A stretch of 49,819 bases of DNA from Chryseobacterium hagamense (lineage in GTDB: Bacteria > Bacteroidota > Bacteroidia > Flavobacteriales > Weeksellaceae): the NCBI RefSeq assembly GCF_007991455.1, contig NZ_BJYJ01000026.1, forward strand, positions 1 to 49,819, read 5' to 3'. This document shows, one piece after another, positions 42,419-49,819 of the stretch (position 1 is its first letter; each line of letters opens with the position of its first letter). The translations under genes and the position numbers were made by a program. The notes below the pieces were generated by a model. The model was not told the origin of the DNA, searched no databases, and worked only from the letters and a program-made list of their open reading frames with translations.

Positions 42419-44425
42419 CTATTGTTTTTCTATCAGATCCAGAAACTGCTGCTCATCGAGGATCCCGATGGTTCCGATGCTCTGCGCTTTCTTCAGCTTG
42501 CTGCCGGCCTTTTCGCCCACCACCAGATAGTTCAGGTTTTTTGAAACGGCCGAAATATTCTTTCCGCCGTGCTTTTCCACCATTTCTTCTGCAGCTTCCC
42601 GGGTGAACAAAGATAATTTACCGGTGAAGAGAAACGTTTTCCCGTCCAGAATGTTCGACAGGACTTCATTGGTGCTTTCCCCTTTTTCGAGCTGAACGCC
42701 GTAAGATTTCAGCCGTTCGAGCATCAGGATGTTTTCGGAATTATGGAGGAAATCGTAAAGGCTGACGGCGATTTTGGTGCCGATATCTTCCACCTGGCAA
42801 AGTTCCTCAACGGTGGCATTTTTCAGCTCGTCGATGGTCGGGAAGTTTTTCACCAGCTTTTTGGCAACGGTTTCCCCTACATGCTTGATGCCGATACCGT
42901 ATAACACTTTTTCAAAAGGGATTTCTTTCGAGTTTTCGATTCCTGAAATAATATTCTGGGCCGATCGCTCCGCCATCCTTTCCAACGGCAGAAGCTGTTC
43001 TTTGGTCAGGGCATAGAAGTCGGCGGGGTTTTCGATCAGGCGTTCCCGGTATAATTGCTCGATGGTTTCGCTTCCGAGGTTTTCGATGTTCAACGCCTTC
43101 CGGGAAACATAATGGATCATTCTTCCGACCACCTGCGGCGGGCAGTGCAGTTCGTTCGGGCAGAAATGGATCGCCTGGTCCTCGATTTTTACCAGCTCGG
43201 TGCCGCATTCCGGACAGTTTCTGATGTATTCGACTTCTTTGCTGTCCTCCGTTCTTTTTTCCGGGTTCACGGCAACGATTTTCGGGATGATCTCGCCGCC
43301 TTTTTCAACGTACACAAAATCATGCTCATGCAGATCCAGCTTTTTGATGATGTCCTCGTTGTGCAGCGACGCCCGCTTGACAATAGTTCCGGCCAACAGG
43401 ACAGGCTTTAGATTGGCCACCGGAGTGATCGCTCCCGTTCTCCCGACCTGATAGGTTACTTTATCCAGTTGGGTTTCCACTTTTTCGGCTTTGAATTTAT
43501 AAGCCATGGCCCATCGCGGGGATTTTGCCGTGTAGCCAAGCTGCCTTTGCTGTTTCAAAGAATTTACTTTCAGCACGATCCCGTCGATTTCAAACGGCAG
43601 GTTGTGTCTTTCCAGATCCCAGAAGGTGATAAATTCCTGTACTTCGGCCATGGTCTTGCACAATCTGGCCTCCCGGGAGGTTTTAAAGCCCCAGGATTTG
43701 GCCTTTTCAAGAAGCTCCCAGTGCGATTCGGCAGGAACTTCTTCTGAAATATACTGGTACAGCACCGAAGACAGTCCGCGTTTACGCACCTCGCCGCTGT
43801 CCTGCATCTTCAGGCTGCCGCTGGCGGTATTCCGTGGATTCATGAACGGATCCAGGCCGTCCTCTTCACGCTGTTTATTGATCTTATCAAAATTTTTCCG
43901 GGTGAGATAAATTTCGCCCCGCATAAAAAACTGCTGCGGAAAGTCGCCTTTCAGCTTCAGCGGGATATCGGAAATCGTGCGGACATTCCCCGTAATTTCA
44001 TCCCCCTGGAAACCGTCGCCGCGGGTGACCGCCTGTACCAGCTTTCCGTTTTCGTACAGGATGGAGATCGAGGCCCCGTCGTATTTCAGCTCGGCAACGA
44101 ATTCCACCGGACCGTCGGTGGTTTTGATGATTCTCTTTTCCCAGTCTTCAAGATCGTCAAAATCATAGGAATTGTCCAGGGAATACATTCTGAACTGATG
44201 ACGGATGGTCGGGAATACTTTGGTAATGCCGCCGCCTACGCGTACCGTAGGAGAGTTTTCGTCGTAAAATTCAGGATATTTGGCTTCCAGGTCGCGAAGT
44301 TCCTCCAGCAGCATATCGAAATCATAATCTGAAATCGTCGGCATATCGAGGAGATAATAATTTTCATTGTGCTGATGAAGTTCTTTACGGAGGTCTTCTA
44401 TTTTCTGTTGGATATTTTCGGACAT
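42419..44425 (-). CDS. ligA: NAD-dependent DNA ligase
   Basis: 668 aa, normal length. Order: Ia domain (IQQKIEDLRKELHQHNENYY), adenylation domain with the nucleophile Lys114 in ELKYDGASI, OB fold, four-Cys zinc finger (CPECG ... CPNELHC), HhH region (IKHVGETVAKKLVKNFPTI) and C-terminal BRCT (LSNILDGKTFLFTGKLSLFTREAAEEMVEKHGGK). It seals nicks in replication and repair, using NAD. Single-gene transcript with its own -7 box and terminator. Confidence 0.98.
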   Translation of the reverse strand: MSENIQQKIEDLRKELHQHNENYYLLDMPTISDYDFDMLLEELRDLEAKYPEFYDENSPTVRVGGGITKVFPTIRHQFRMYSLDNSYDFDDLEDWEKRIIKTTDGPVEFVAELKYDGASISILYENGKLVQAVTRGDGFQGDEITGNVRTISDIPLKLKGDFPQQFFMRGEIYLTRKNFDKINKQREEDGLDPFMNPRNTASGSLKMQDSGEVRKRGLSSVLYQYISEEVPAESHWELLEKAKSWGFKTSREARLCKTMAEVQEFITFWDLERHNLPFEIDGIVLKVNSLKQQRQLGYTAKSPRWAMAYKFKAEKVETQLDKVTYQVGRTGAITPVANLKPVLLAGTIVKRASLHNEDIIKKLDLHEHDFVYVEKGGEIIPKIVAVNPEKRTEDSKEVEYIRNCPECGTELVKIEDQAIHFCPNELHCPPQVVGRMIHYVSRKALNIENLGSETIEQLYRERLIENPADFYALTKEQLLPLERMAERSAQNIISGIENSKEIPFEKVLYGIGIKHVGETVAKKLVKNFPTIDELKNATVEELCQVEDIGTKIAVSLYDFLHNSENILMLERLKSYGVQLEKGESTNEVLSNILDGKTFLFTGKLSLFTREAAEEMVEKHGGKNISAVSKNLNYLVVGEKAGSKLKKAQSIGTIGILDEQQFLDLIEKQ

Positions 44426-44443
44426 CGGTTTCTATCTTTTCAG

Positions 44444-44451
44444 CAAAAATA
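44444..44451 (-). promoter_or_regulatory. -7 box (TATTTTTG) of ligA
   Basis: TAnnTTTG on the minus strand, 18 bp before the start codon. Confidence 0.45.
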
Positions 44452-44634
44452 GCTAAATCCGATGTAAAAAATACGACAATTACTCATTCTGAGAAAATTA
44501 AAAAACCGTAACATATTTTAACGGGCTGACTATCTACCGGATAAATCCGGTGTTAAAATTTACTTAACATAATATTCCGATAAAGTTTAAAAAATGTTAA
44601 AACTCCCTTAAACAGAGGGATCTGTAAGGGAGGG

Positions 44635-44642
44635 TACCTTTG
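44635..44642 (+). promoter_or_regulatory. -7 box (TACCTTTG) of the TonB receptor gene
   Basis: TAnnTTTG, 21 bp before ATG 44664. It overlaps the TTG at 44640, which therefore cannot be the start. Confidence 0.5.
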
Positions 44643-44663
44643 CATGCAGCTAATTTGAAAAAT

Positions 44664-47600
44664 ATGAAAAGAGTAAAAATTGTATTGGGATTGTTGTTCC
44701 TCAGTTTCGGGACTTTGGCTTATGCGCAGACCACGCAGGCTTCGATCACCGGGAAGGTAACCGGCATTGGGAAAGCCCCGCAGGAAAAAGTAAAAGTAAC
44801 GATCGTAAATGAATCCACCGGCTTTAAAACGGAAACGGAAACCAATTCCAGAGGTGAGTACATCTTCAAGGAAATTCCTCTGGGCGGACCTTACACTGTG
44901 ATCGTAAATGATGAGAAGAGGGAAGGCTACAACGTCAACTTCGGCGACCAGGTAACGGTAAATATGGATCTTGCCAATGAAAAGTCCATCGAAGAAGTCG
45001 TTGTCGTGGGAAACCTGAAGAATAAAATAGGAAATTTAGGAGCGGCAACCGCCATCACGACAAAAAATATCGGGATACTACCGGTAAACGGGAGGAATTT
45101 CACCAATCTTGCGGAATTATCCCCTTTAAGCGGTAAAAACGGAAGCATCTCGGGACAGCTGGGTTCTTCCACCAACTTTACTATCGACGGGATGACGGCC
45201 AAAAACCCGACTTCCGCCGGTGCAACCACAAGCCGGAGCGGCGCCCCGTTTTCCATTTCAATCGAAGCGGTACGGGAGTTCAAGGTGACTACCAACCAAT
45301 ATGACGTTACACTGGGGAGAAGCGGGGGCGGAACCATCAGTGCCGTAACGAAATCCGGGACCAACAGGTTTTCCGGGAGTGCATGGGAATATTTAAGGAC
45401 CAACTGGCTTTCCAGCCCGTATGACATCCGCGGAAACAAAAGGAACGTTGATTTCTCGACTTCACAGTTCGGTTTCTCCTTGGGCGGACCGATCATTAAA
45501 AACAAACTGCACTTCTTCGCGGCGTGGGATCATCAGCTGGATTCCCGGCCGTTACAGATTGCCGACATCCAGTCGCACGAGGATGAATTAAGGTTAAATA
45601 CCACCACAGCAACTCTGAATAAATTCCTGGATGTGGCAAGGGCAAAATACGGCGTTTCCAACAGCCCTCAGTTCGGAAGCTTCGATAAGATAAGGAATTC
45701 CGATGCCGCCTTTTTACGCCTGGACTGGCAGATCAACGATAAAAACTTACTGACTTTAAGAAATAACTTTACGTATGATTTAAATAAAATCGGATTGGCA
45801 GACAATACGGCCATCACCGCTTATGAATCGTATGGAAATGATAAAAACCTGGATAACAGTTTGTTGCTTACTTTACGGTCGAATCTGAAGCCTAATATAA
45901 CCAACGAGCTGAAGGCGCAGTATCTTTATACGTCCCAGGATAGCTACCAGAACGATCAGCTCGGGCATCCGGTACCTAGAGCCATCGTTGAAAATATCGT
46001 AAGTAAAATTGACGGAAGCGACAAGGCAACCACTATTCAGATCGGAGGGCACCGTTTCGCTCAGGAAAGCTTCAGAAACAATGTGTTCCAGCTGGTAGAC
46101 AATTTATATTACAATACCGATAAAATCAAATACACTTTCGGGGCAGACCTCATGTACACCATGGCCAGATCGGTATACGGAAGCGAGGTGAACGGAAGGT
46201 TTCATTTCCGGGAAAATCCGGCACAGAACGGCGATAACCTGTATAATTTCGACAACCGGATCGCGTACCGTTTTTACAGGGAGGTTCCTCTGATGGACGA
46301 TCCGTCCGTAAAATCGAATATTTATAACCTGGGGGTATACGGGCAGATCCAGACGAAAGTAGCCAGAGGCCTGGATTTAATGGCCGGCCTGCGATTGGAC
46401 TACGGCGGTTATCCGAAAGCGGGATTAAACCAGAAGCTGTATGATGAAATGGGAATCAGGACAGATAACCAGATCAAATCATTCATTATTCAGCCGAGAT
46501 TCCAGTTCGATTGGAATATCAACGAAGGAAACAAAGACTTCCTGAAATTCGGCGCCGGGATATTTTCATCAGATATCAACAATTATATGATCATCAATAA
46601 CCTGGTGTTTGATGGCAGGCATCTGGCAACGGTGGATGTGACCGGTAAAGATGTTCCTGTTCCGGATTTCAATAGCTATAGAAATGATTACAGCACGGTT
46701 CCTACATTGGCCCAGAACCAGCTTCCAACGATTAACTATACAGGGAAAGATGCTAAAATCCCGGTGGTTTACAAAGCAAATGTATCATACACCCACTTCT
46801 TTAACGAAAGATTCAGGGCTGGCCTCGGGGCTTACATGGCTCTGGGAAGAAACAACTATTTTTATTACGACCGGAATATGGTGGCCAATCCGAGTTTTAC
46901 ACTGGATAACGAAGGTGGAAGAGGCGTATATGTTCCCGCAACAACCATCGCCGCTAATGGAACCCTGAACTGGAAGGAGGGAAGGATCAACAAAAACTTC
47001 GGAAGGGTTCTGGAATTGGTGAGTGACGGAAAAGTCACCCAGTTTTCTTTTGTGGCAGATACCAGCTACCGCTACTGGAAAGACGGGGAAATTACGGCAA
47101 GTTATACCTGGGCGGATATCAGAGACAATACGTCCTATAATGGGAACGTCGCCAATTCGGCCACTTTATCCACACCGGTAGCCGGCGATCCGAGAAACCT
47201 GAGAATGTCGTATTCCGATAACCAGTTCAGGAATAAGGTGGTGATCTATGGAAACTCACCTACAATTGCCGGGTTCATCTTGGGAATCCGCTATGCCGGA
47301 ATGGGCGGTACGCGTTTCTCCGTACTGGCCGGCGGAAATGTAAACGGGGATTTCGTGGATTCCAATGACCTGGCCTACATTTTCCCGAACCTCACCCAGA
47401 CGCTGATCGACAACCCTGAAGTAGGAACGGCACTTAAAAATTACATCACCGATTACAACAATAAGATTGCGGAAAGAAACGGCGGAAAGAACGGATTCTA
47501 CGGAGTCTGGGACGTGCGTGTCGCAAAAAAAATCAAATTTGACAAAATTGGAGCCTTTGAACTTTCGGTGGATATTTTCAACGTGGCAAACCTGCTGAAC

Positions 47601-47765
47601 AAAGAATGGGGCGTAAACAAATCCTACAGCAATATGTCATTGTACAGGATCACCGGGTTCGACCAGACAACCAGGCAGTTTAAATACAACCTGAATACCA
47701 GCGGTCTGGAGCCGTTGAGCGGAAACCCGTACCAGATCCAGATCGGAGCAAAGTACACGTTCTGA
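44664..47765 (+). CDS. TonB-dependent Oar-like outer-membrane receptor
   Basis: About 1033 aa from MKRVKIVLGLLF, with a signal peptide ending LAYAQ. First a carboxypeptidase-regulatory-like domain (TQASITGKVTG ... SRGEYIFKEIPLGGPYTV), then the TonB-dependent plug (VVVVGNLKNKIGNLGAATAIT, LPVNGRNFTNLAELSP, GTISAVTKSGTNRFSGSAWEYLRTN), then a long beta-barrel ending in an aromatic strand (IQIGAKYTF). The plug style is that of Oar-like proteins. No SusD partner follows, so a glycan PUL is unlikely. The substrate is unknown; Oar proteins have been tied to peptide or protein export and uptake. Confidence 0.9.
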   Translation: MKRVKIVLGLLFLSFGTLAYAQTTQASITGKVTGIGKAPQEKVKVTIVNESTGFKTETETNSRGEYIFKEIPLGGPYTVIVNDEKREGYNVNFGDQVTVNMDLANEKSIEEVVVVGNLKNKIGNLGAATAITTKNIGILPVNGRNFTNLAELSPLSGKNGSISGQLGSSTNFTIDGMTAKNPTSAGATTSRSGAPFSISIEAVREFKVTTNQYDVTLGRSGGGTISAVTKSGTNRFSGSAWEYLRTNWLSSPYDIRGNKRNVDFSTSQFGFSLGGPIIKNKLHFFAAWDHQLDSRPLQIADIQSHEDELRLNTTTATLNKFLDVARAKYGVSNSPQFGSFDKIRNSDAAFLRLDWQINDKNLLTLRNNFTYDLNKIGLADNTAITAYESYGNDKNLDNSLLLTLRSNLKPNITNELKAQYLYTSQDSYQNDQLGHPVPRAIVENIVSKIDGSDKATTIQIGGHRFAQESFRNNVFQLVDNLYYNTDKIKYTFGADLMYTMARSVYGSEVNGRFHFRENPAQNGDNLYNFDNRIAYRFYREVPLMDDPSVKSNIYNLGVYGQIQTKVARGLDLMAGLRLDYGGYPKAGLNQKLYDEMGIRTDNQIKSFIIQPRFQFDWNINEGNKDFLKFGAGIFSSDINNYMIINNLVFDGRHLATVDVTGKDVPVPDFNSYRNDYSTVPTLAQNQLPTINYTGKDAKIPVVYKANVSYTHFFNERFRAGLGAYMALGRNNYFYYDRNMVANPSFTLDNEGGRGVYVPATTIAANGTLNWKEGRINKNFGRVLELVSDGKVTQFSFVADTSYRYWKDGEITASYTWADIRDNTSYNGNVANSATLSTPVAGDPRNLRMSYSDNQFRNKVVIYGNSPTIAGFILGIRYAGMGGTRFSVLAGGNVNGDFVDSNDLAYIFPNLTQTLIDNPEVGTALKNYITDYNNKIAERNGGKNGFYGVWDVRVAKKIKFDKIGAFELSVDIFNVANLLNKEWGVNKSYSNMSLYRITGFDQTTRQFKYNLNTSGLEPLSGNPYQIQIGAKYTF

Positions 47766-47767
47766 TC

Positions 47768-47879
47768 ATGTGAATGGTGAATGGTCAATAGTGAATGATG
47801 AATGTTTAACAATGAAATTTTAAAAAGTAAATTAATCAAATTCACCATTGGCTTGCGAAGCAAAATTCACCATTCACAT
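47768..47879. repeat. Heptad array flanked by 15-bp perfect inverted repeats
   Basis: ATGTGAATGGTGAAT (47768-47782) and its exact reverse complement ATTCACCATTCACAT (47865-47879) bound a 112-bp segment. The left side continues as heptads (TGAATGG, TGAATGG, TCAATAG, TGAATGA, TGAATGT). A 22-bp block inside it is identical to part of 38292-38313. It may act as a terminator-like hairpin behind the TonB gene or be a small mobile element. Confidence 0.7.
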
Positions 47880-47940
47880 AAATTTATATACCTTTATCTG
47901 AAAGTTGAAAAGCTTTCGAGTTTAATATTTAATTTATATT

Positions 47941-48684
47941 ATGAAAAATTTTATCTTAGGGTTAGCAGTTTTAAGCACAGTGGTTATGAAGGCACAAACC
48001 CGGGTTATCGCCCACAGAGGGTACTGGCAGACCCAGCCGCCGACAACGGAAAACTCCCTGAAGTCGCTGGAGAATGCACAGAAGTTAAAAATCTATGGCT
48101 CCGAATTCGATGTACGGATGACGAAAGACGGCATCCTGGTCATCAACCATGATGAACACCACGCCAAAATGGAAATATCCGAAACGGATTTCAAAACGCT
48201 TGAACAGGTGAAATTATCCAATGGCGAAGATTTTCCTACTTTAAAAGATTACCTGAAGCAGGGGAAAAAAGACAAGGCCCTGAAACTGATCGTTGAAATA
48301 AAGCCGGATAAGACCAAGGAAAAAGAAGACGAGCTGACGGCAAAGACGATTAAAATGATTAAGGACATGAAATTGGGATCCCAATGCGAATTCATCTCTT
48401 TCAGCCTGAACATCTGTAAGGAAATCAAGAAGCTGGAGCCTTCTTTTAAAGTACAGTACCTGAAAGGGGAGCTTTCTCCGCAGCAGATCAAAGACGAGGG
48501 ACTGGACGGCCTGGATTACCATTTCAGCATTTTCCAGAAAAACCCGACCTGGATTGCCGATGCAAAAGCTTTGGGACTGATCACCAATGCCTGGACGGTA
48601 AATGATGTGGCCACTGCAGACGAACTGAAAAAGCAGGGGATTGGATTCATCACGACCAATATTCCGGATCAGCTTAAAAAATAA
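47941..48684 (+). CDS. Glycerophosphodiester phosphodiesterase
   Basis: 247 aa with a signal peptide (KNFILGLAVLSTVVMKAQ). GDPD motifs: HRGYWQ (His25), ENS, the metal-binding SEFDVRMTKDGILVINHD (Glu55, Asp57, His70), and the later KLIVEIKPD and AWTVND. It hydrolyses glycerophosphodiesters from lipid turnover to glycerol-3-phosphate and an alcohol in the periplasm. The short length is normal for bacterial secreted members. A terminator follows at 48752. Confidence 0.92.
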   Translation: MKNFILGLAVLSTVVMKAQTRVIAHRGYWQTQPPTTENSLKSLENAQKLKIYGSEFDVRMTKDGILVINHDEHHAKMEISETDFKTLEQVKLSNGEDFPTLKDYLKQGKKDKALKLIVEIKPDKTKEKEDELTAKTIKMIKDMKLGSQCEFISFSLNICKEIKKLEPSFKVQYLKGELSPQQIKDEGLDGLDYHFSIFQKNPTWIADAKALGLITNAWTVNDVATADELKKQGIGFITTNIPDQLKK

Positions 48685-48751
48685 TCCGCTTTTTAATGTC
48701 ACGTCCTAAAAATCCAATACATATTATAGGTAAAAAATAGATTAATTAAAC

Positions 48752-48782
48752 CGAAGCAGAAACATTTTTGCTTCGCTTTTTT
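48752..48782 (+). terminator. Rho-independent terminator of the GDPD gene
   Basis: Stem CGAAGCA (48752-48758) / TGCTTCG (48769-48775) followed by six T's. Confidence 0.85.
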
Positions 48783-49002
48783 GCTTTATATACATGCTGT
48801 AAAAGGTTTTACAAAAGCATTATATTTTTATTATGTCAATACTGGATTTGGAGATAAGGCAATGAAAATGGCTCAAAATGTTACAGAATTTTTTGCTCAT
48901 CTTCAATCAGATATTATGGTTGGCGAAAATTTGAAGTTCTCTCCTGCTTTTACTACATATTATCCTGAATATTTTTTTAAATCACTTATGAATTTTAGAT
49001 AA
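48781..49002 (+). pseudogene. Remnant of a toxin-like C-terminus
   Basis: An open frame (stop upstream at 48727-48729) with no usable start at its beginning: it opens at the terminator and reads LYIHAVKGFTKALYFYYVNTG and then DKAMKMAQNVTEFFAHLQ to a stop at 49002. It looks like the last ~70 residues of a bigger protein whose front is missing. The first ATG that could start a peptide is 48862. Its stop overlaps the next ATG by one base, the coupling typical of toxin and immunity genes. The family is not recognised. Confidence 0.35.
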
Positions 49003-49649
49003 TGAGATCACTACTTTTTTTTTTCATGTTTGCTATTAGAGCAGCGACAGCTTATGCTCAAGAAATACAAATTATTAGTATTAATGAGCCTCAAGGTTAT
49101 TTACTTCTGAAATATAAAAATACTACTAACCAAAAGATTCTGATTTATGAAAACTCTTTATATACAAAGTTTGAATTATGGAATAGTGAAAGACCGATTG
49201 GATATGATACTTTTGTAGGTAAAACATATGATGCTTATAACATTAATAATGATATTAATCAACAATTAATAGAGAACACTATGAAGAAATACAATATTGA
49301 TTCTAAGCAGGCTTTCTATTTTTTAAAATATATCGAATGCAAAATTATGATATCTCCTAAGAGCACGAAAATTTTAAAGTTAAAAGCTTTTGGGCTTCCT
49401 ACAAAACCACTTAAACCTATGGAAAAAACAGAATATTATATTCAGGGCACTGTTTTTTTTAATAATAATTTTTATCCTAATCAATTTGTAGAGTCATTAT
49501 CAAAGAATAATAGTAATATTTTGGATAAAATAGAAATTCCTAAGACAAAAATAGATATTAATACCTTTTTTTCTAAAGAATTATCTAAACTCCCAAAAGG
49601 TTTTATATATGATGAAAAGACCGGTAAGGTGATTGAAGAAAATAAGTAA
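49002..49649 (+). CDS. Secreted protein, possible immunity partner of the remnant
   Basis: 215 aa with a signal peptide (MRSLLFFFMFAIRAATAYAQ), so periplasmic. The start overlaps the upstream stop (TAATG). The sequence (KYKNTTNQKILIYENSLYTKFELW, then YIQGTVFFNNNFYPNQF) suggests a beta-sandwich resembling BsuPI/DUF-type periplasmic proteins; I cannot name a family. Very AT-rich with many poly-T and poly-A tracts, unlike polA, kdp or ligA, which suggests horizontal acquisition. By position it could neutralise a periplasmic toxin whose gene is now only a remnant. A terminator follows. Confidence 0.55.
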   Translation: MRSLLFFFMFAIRAATAYAQEIQIISINEPQGYLLLKYKNTTNQKILIYENSLYTKFELWNSERPIGYDTFVGKTYDAYNINNDINQQLIENTMKKYNIDSKQAFYFLKYIECKIMISPKSTKILKLKAFGLPTKPLKPMEKTEYYIQGTVFFNNNFYPNQFVESLSKNNSNILDKIEIPKTKIDINTFFSKELSKLPKGFIYDEKTGKVIEENK

Positions 49650-49728
49650 TTCACAATTTTTACGTTTTTGTAAATTTATTTACTTCAACTTTTAAATATG
49701 ACAAATAATTAAATATTTAGAACATTAG

Positions 49729-49753
49729 GACTATCTGAAAAGGTAGTCTTTTT
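49729..49753 (+). terminator. Rho-independent terminator
   Basis: Stem GACTATCT (49729-49736) / AGGTAGTC (49741-49748) with one G-U pair, loop GAAA and a T5 tail. Confidence 0.75.
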
Positions 49754-49819
49754 CCGTTTCTTGTTATGGTTATTATATTGCTTTACTCAAATAGGTCAAC
49801 TAAAGATTATAGTATTAAT

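Noticed and set aside
44640..44663. Upstream TTG start for the TonB receptor
   Set aside because: It overlaps the TACCTTTG promoter box, and a clean signal peptide begins at ATG 44664.
1..49819. tRNA, rRNA genes or complete insertion sequences
   Set aside because: No cloverleaf, rRNA core or transposase motif was seen on either strand.

Overview
The window looks like chromosomal DNA of a flavobacterium, most likely a Chryseobacterium-type member of the Weeksellaceae. Grounds seen in the sequence: Bacteroidetes-type TAnnTTTG promoter boxes in front of several genes, few recognisable Shine-Dalgarno sites, a type IX secretion C-terminal sorting domain, a TssD/Hcp of the T6SS-iii type, an Oar-like TonB receptor, an S46 dipeptidyl-peptidase and a Bacteroidetes-style kdp operon. 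This is a judgement from reading; no search was run.

Layout. (1) 1-8.3 kb is a type VI secretion (T6SS-iii) payload region: the C-terminus of a zincin toxin with a lipoprotein probable immunity gene, a decayed second copy of the toxin end, a TssD/Hcp tube gene with its own promoter and terminator, then a cassette VgrG - LysM protein - membrane protein - PAAR-like transmembrane effector candidate - Imm51 immunity protein. No T6SS core genes are visible. (2) 8.3-13.4 kb holds a 7-bp-period repeat array, a structured intergenic element, a small secreted protein, polA, and a membrane-anchored unknown protein whose frame breaks at nine A's. (3) 13.5-19.4 kb, all on the minus strand, is a run of immunity-type and unknown genes (SUKH, unknown, TM/PH-like, YdeI-like, four-TM, DUF6000-like, Imm22-like) plus a PP2C phosphatase and a membrane protein. 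No toxin lies among them.

(4) 19.4-30.6 kb is a potassium-uptake locus on the minus strand: an NtrC-type response regulator, then two unannotated micro-ORFs, kdpF, kdpA, kdpB, kdpC, an outer-membrane porin, the KdpD sensor N-terminal module as a separate protein, and a separate histidine kinase. No OmpR-type KdpE is present, so the regulator beside the operon carries a sigma-54 activator domain. (5) 30.8-48.7 kb is ordinary chromosome: M16 peptidase, GNAT and polysaccharide deacetylase pair, S46 peptidase (DPP11-like), MgtC, a leucine-rich-repeat T9SS cargo protein, ligA, a TonB-dependent Oar-like receptor and a glycerophosphodiester phosphodiesterase. (6) The right edge (48.8-49.7 kb) is very AT-rich and carries a toxin-tail-like remnant coupled to a secreted protein that may be its immunity partner.

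Throughout the gene-free spacers there are degenerate arrays with a strict 7-bp period in both orientations, some inside the kdp operon, plus several short palindromic repeats. These are the most unusual DNA-level signal in the window. The T6SS effector cassette and the toxin-free immunity cluster are the most interesting gene-level ones.
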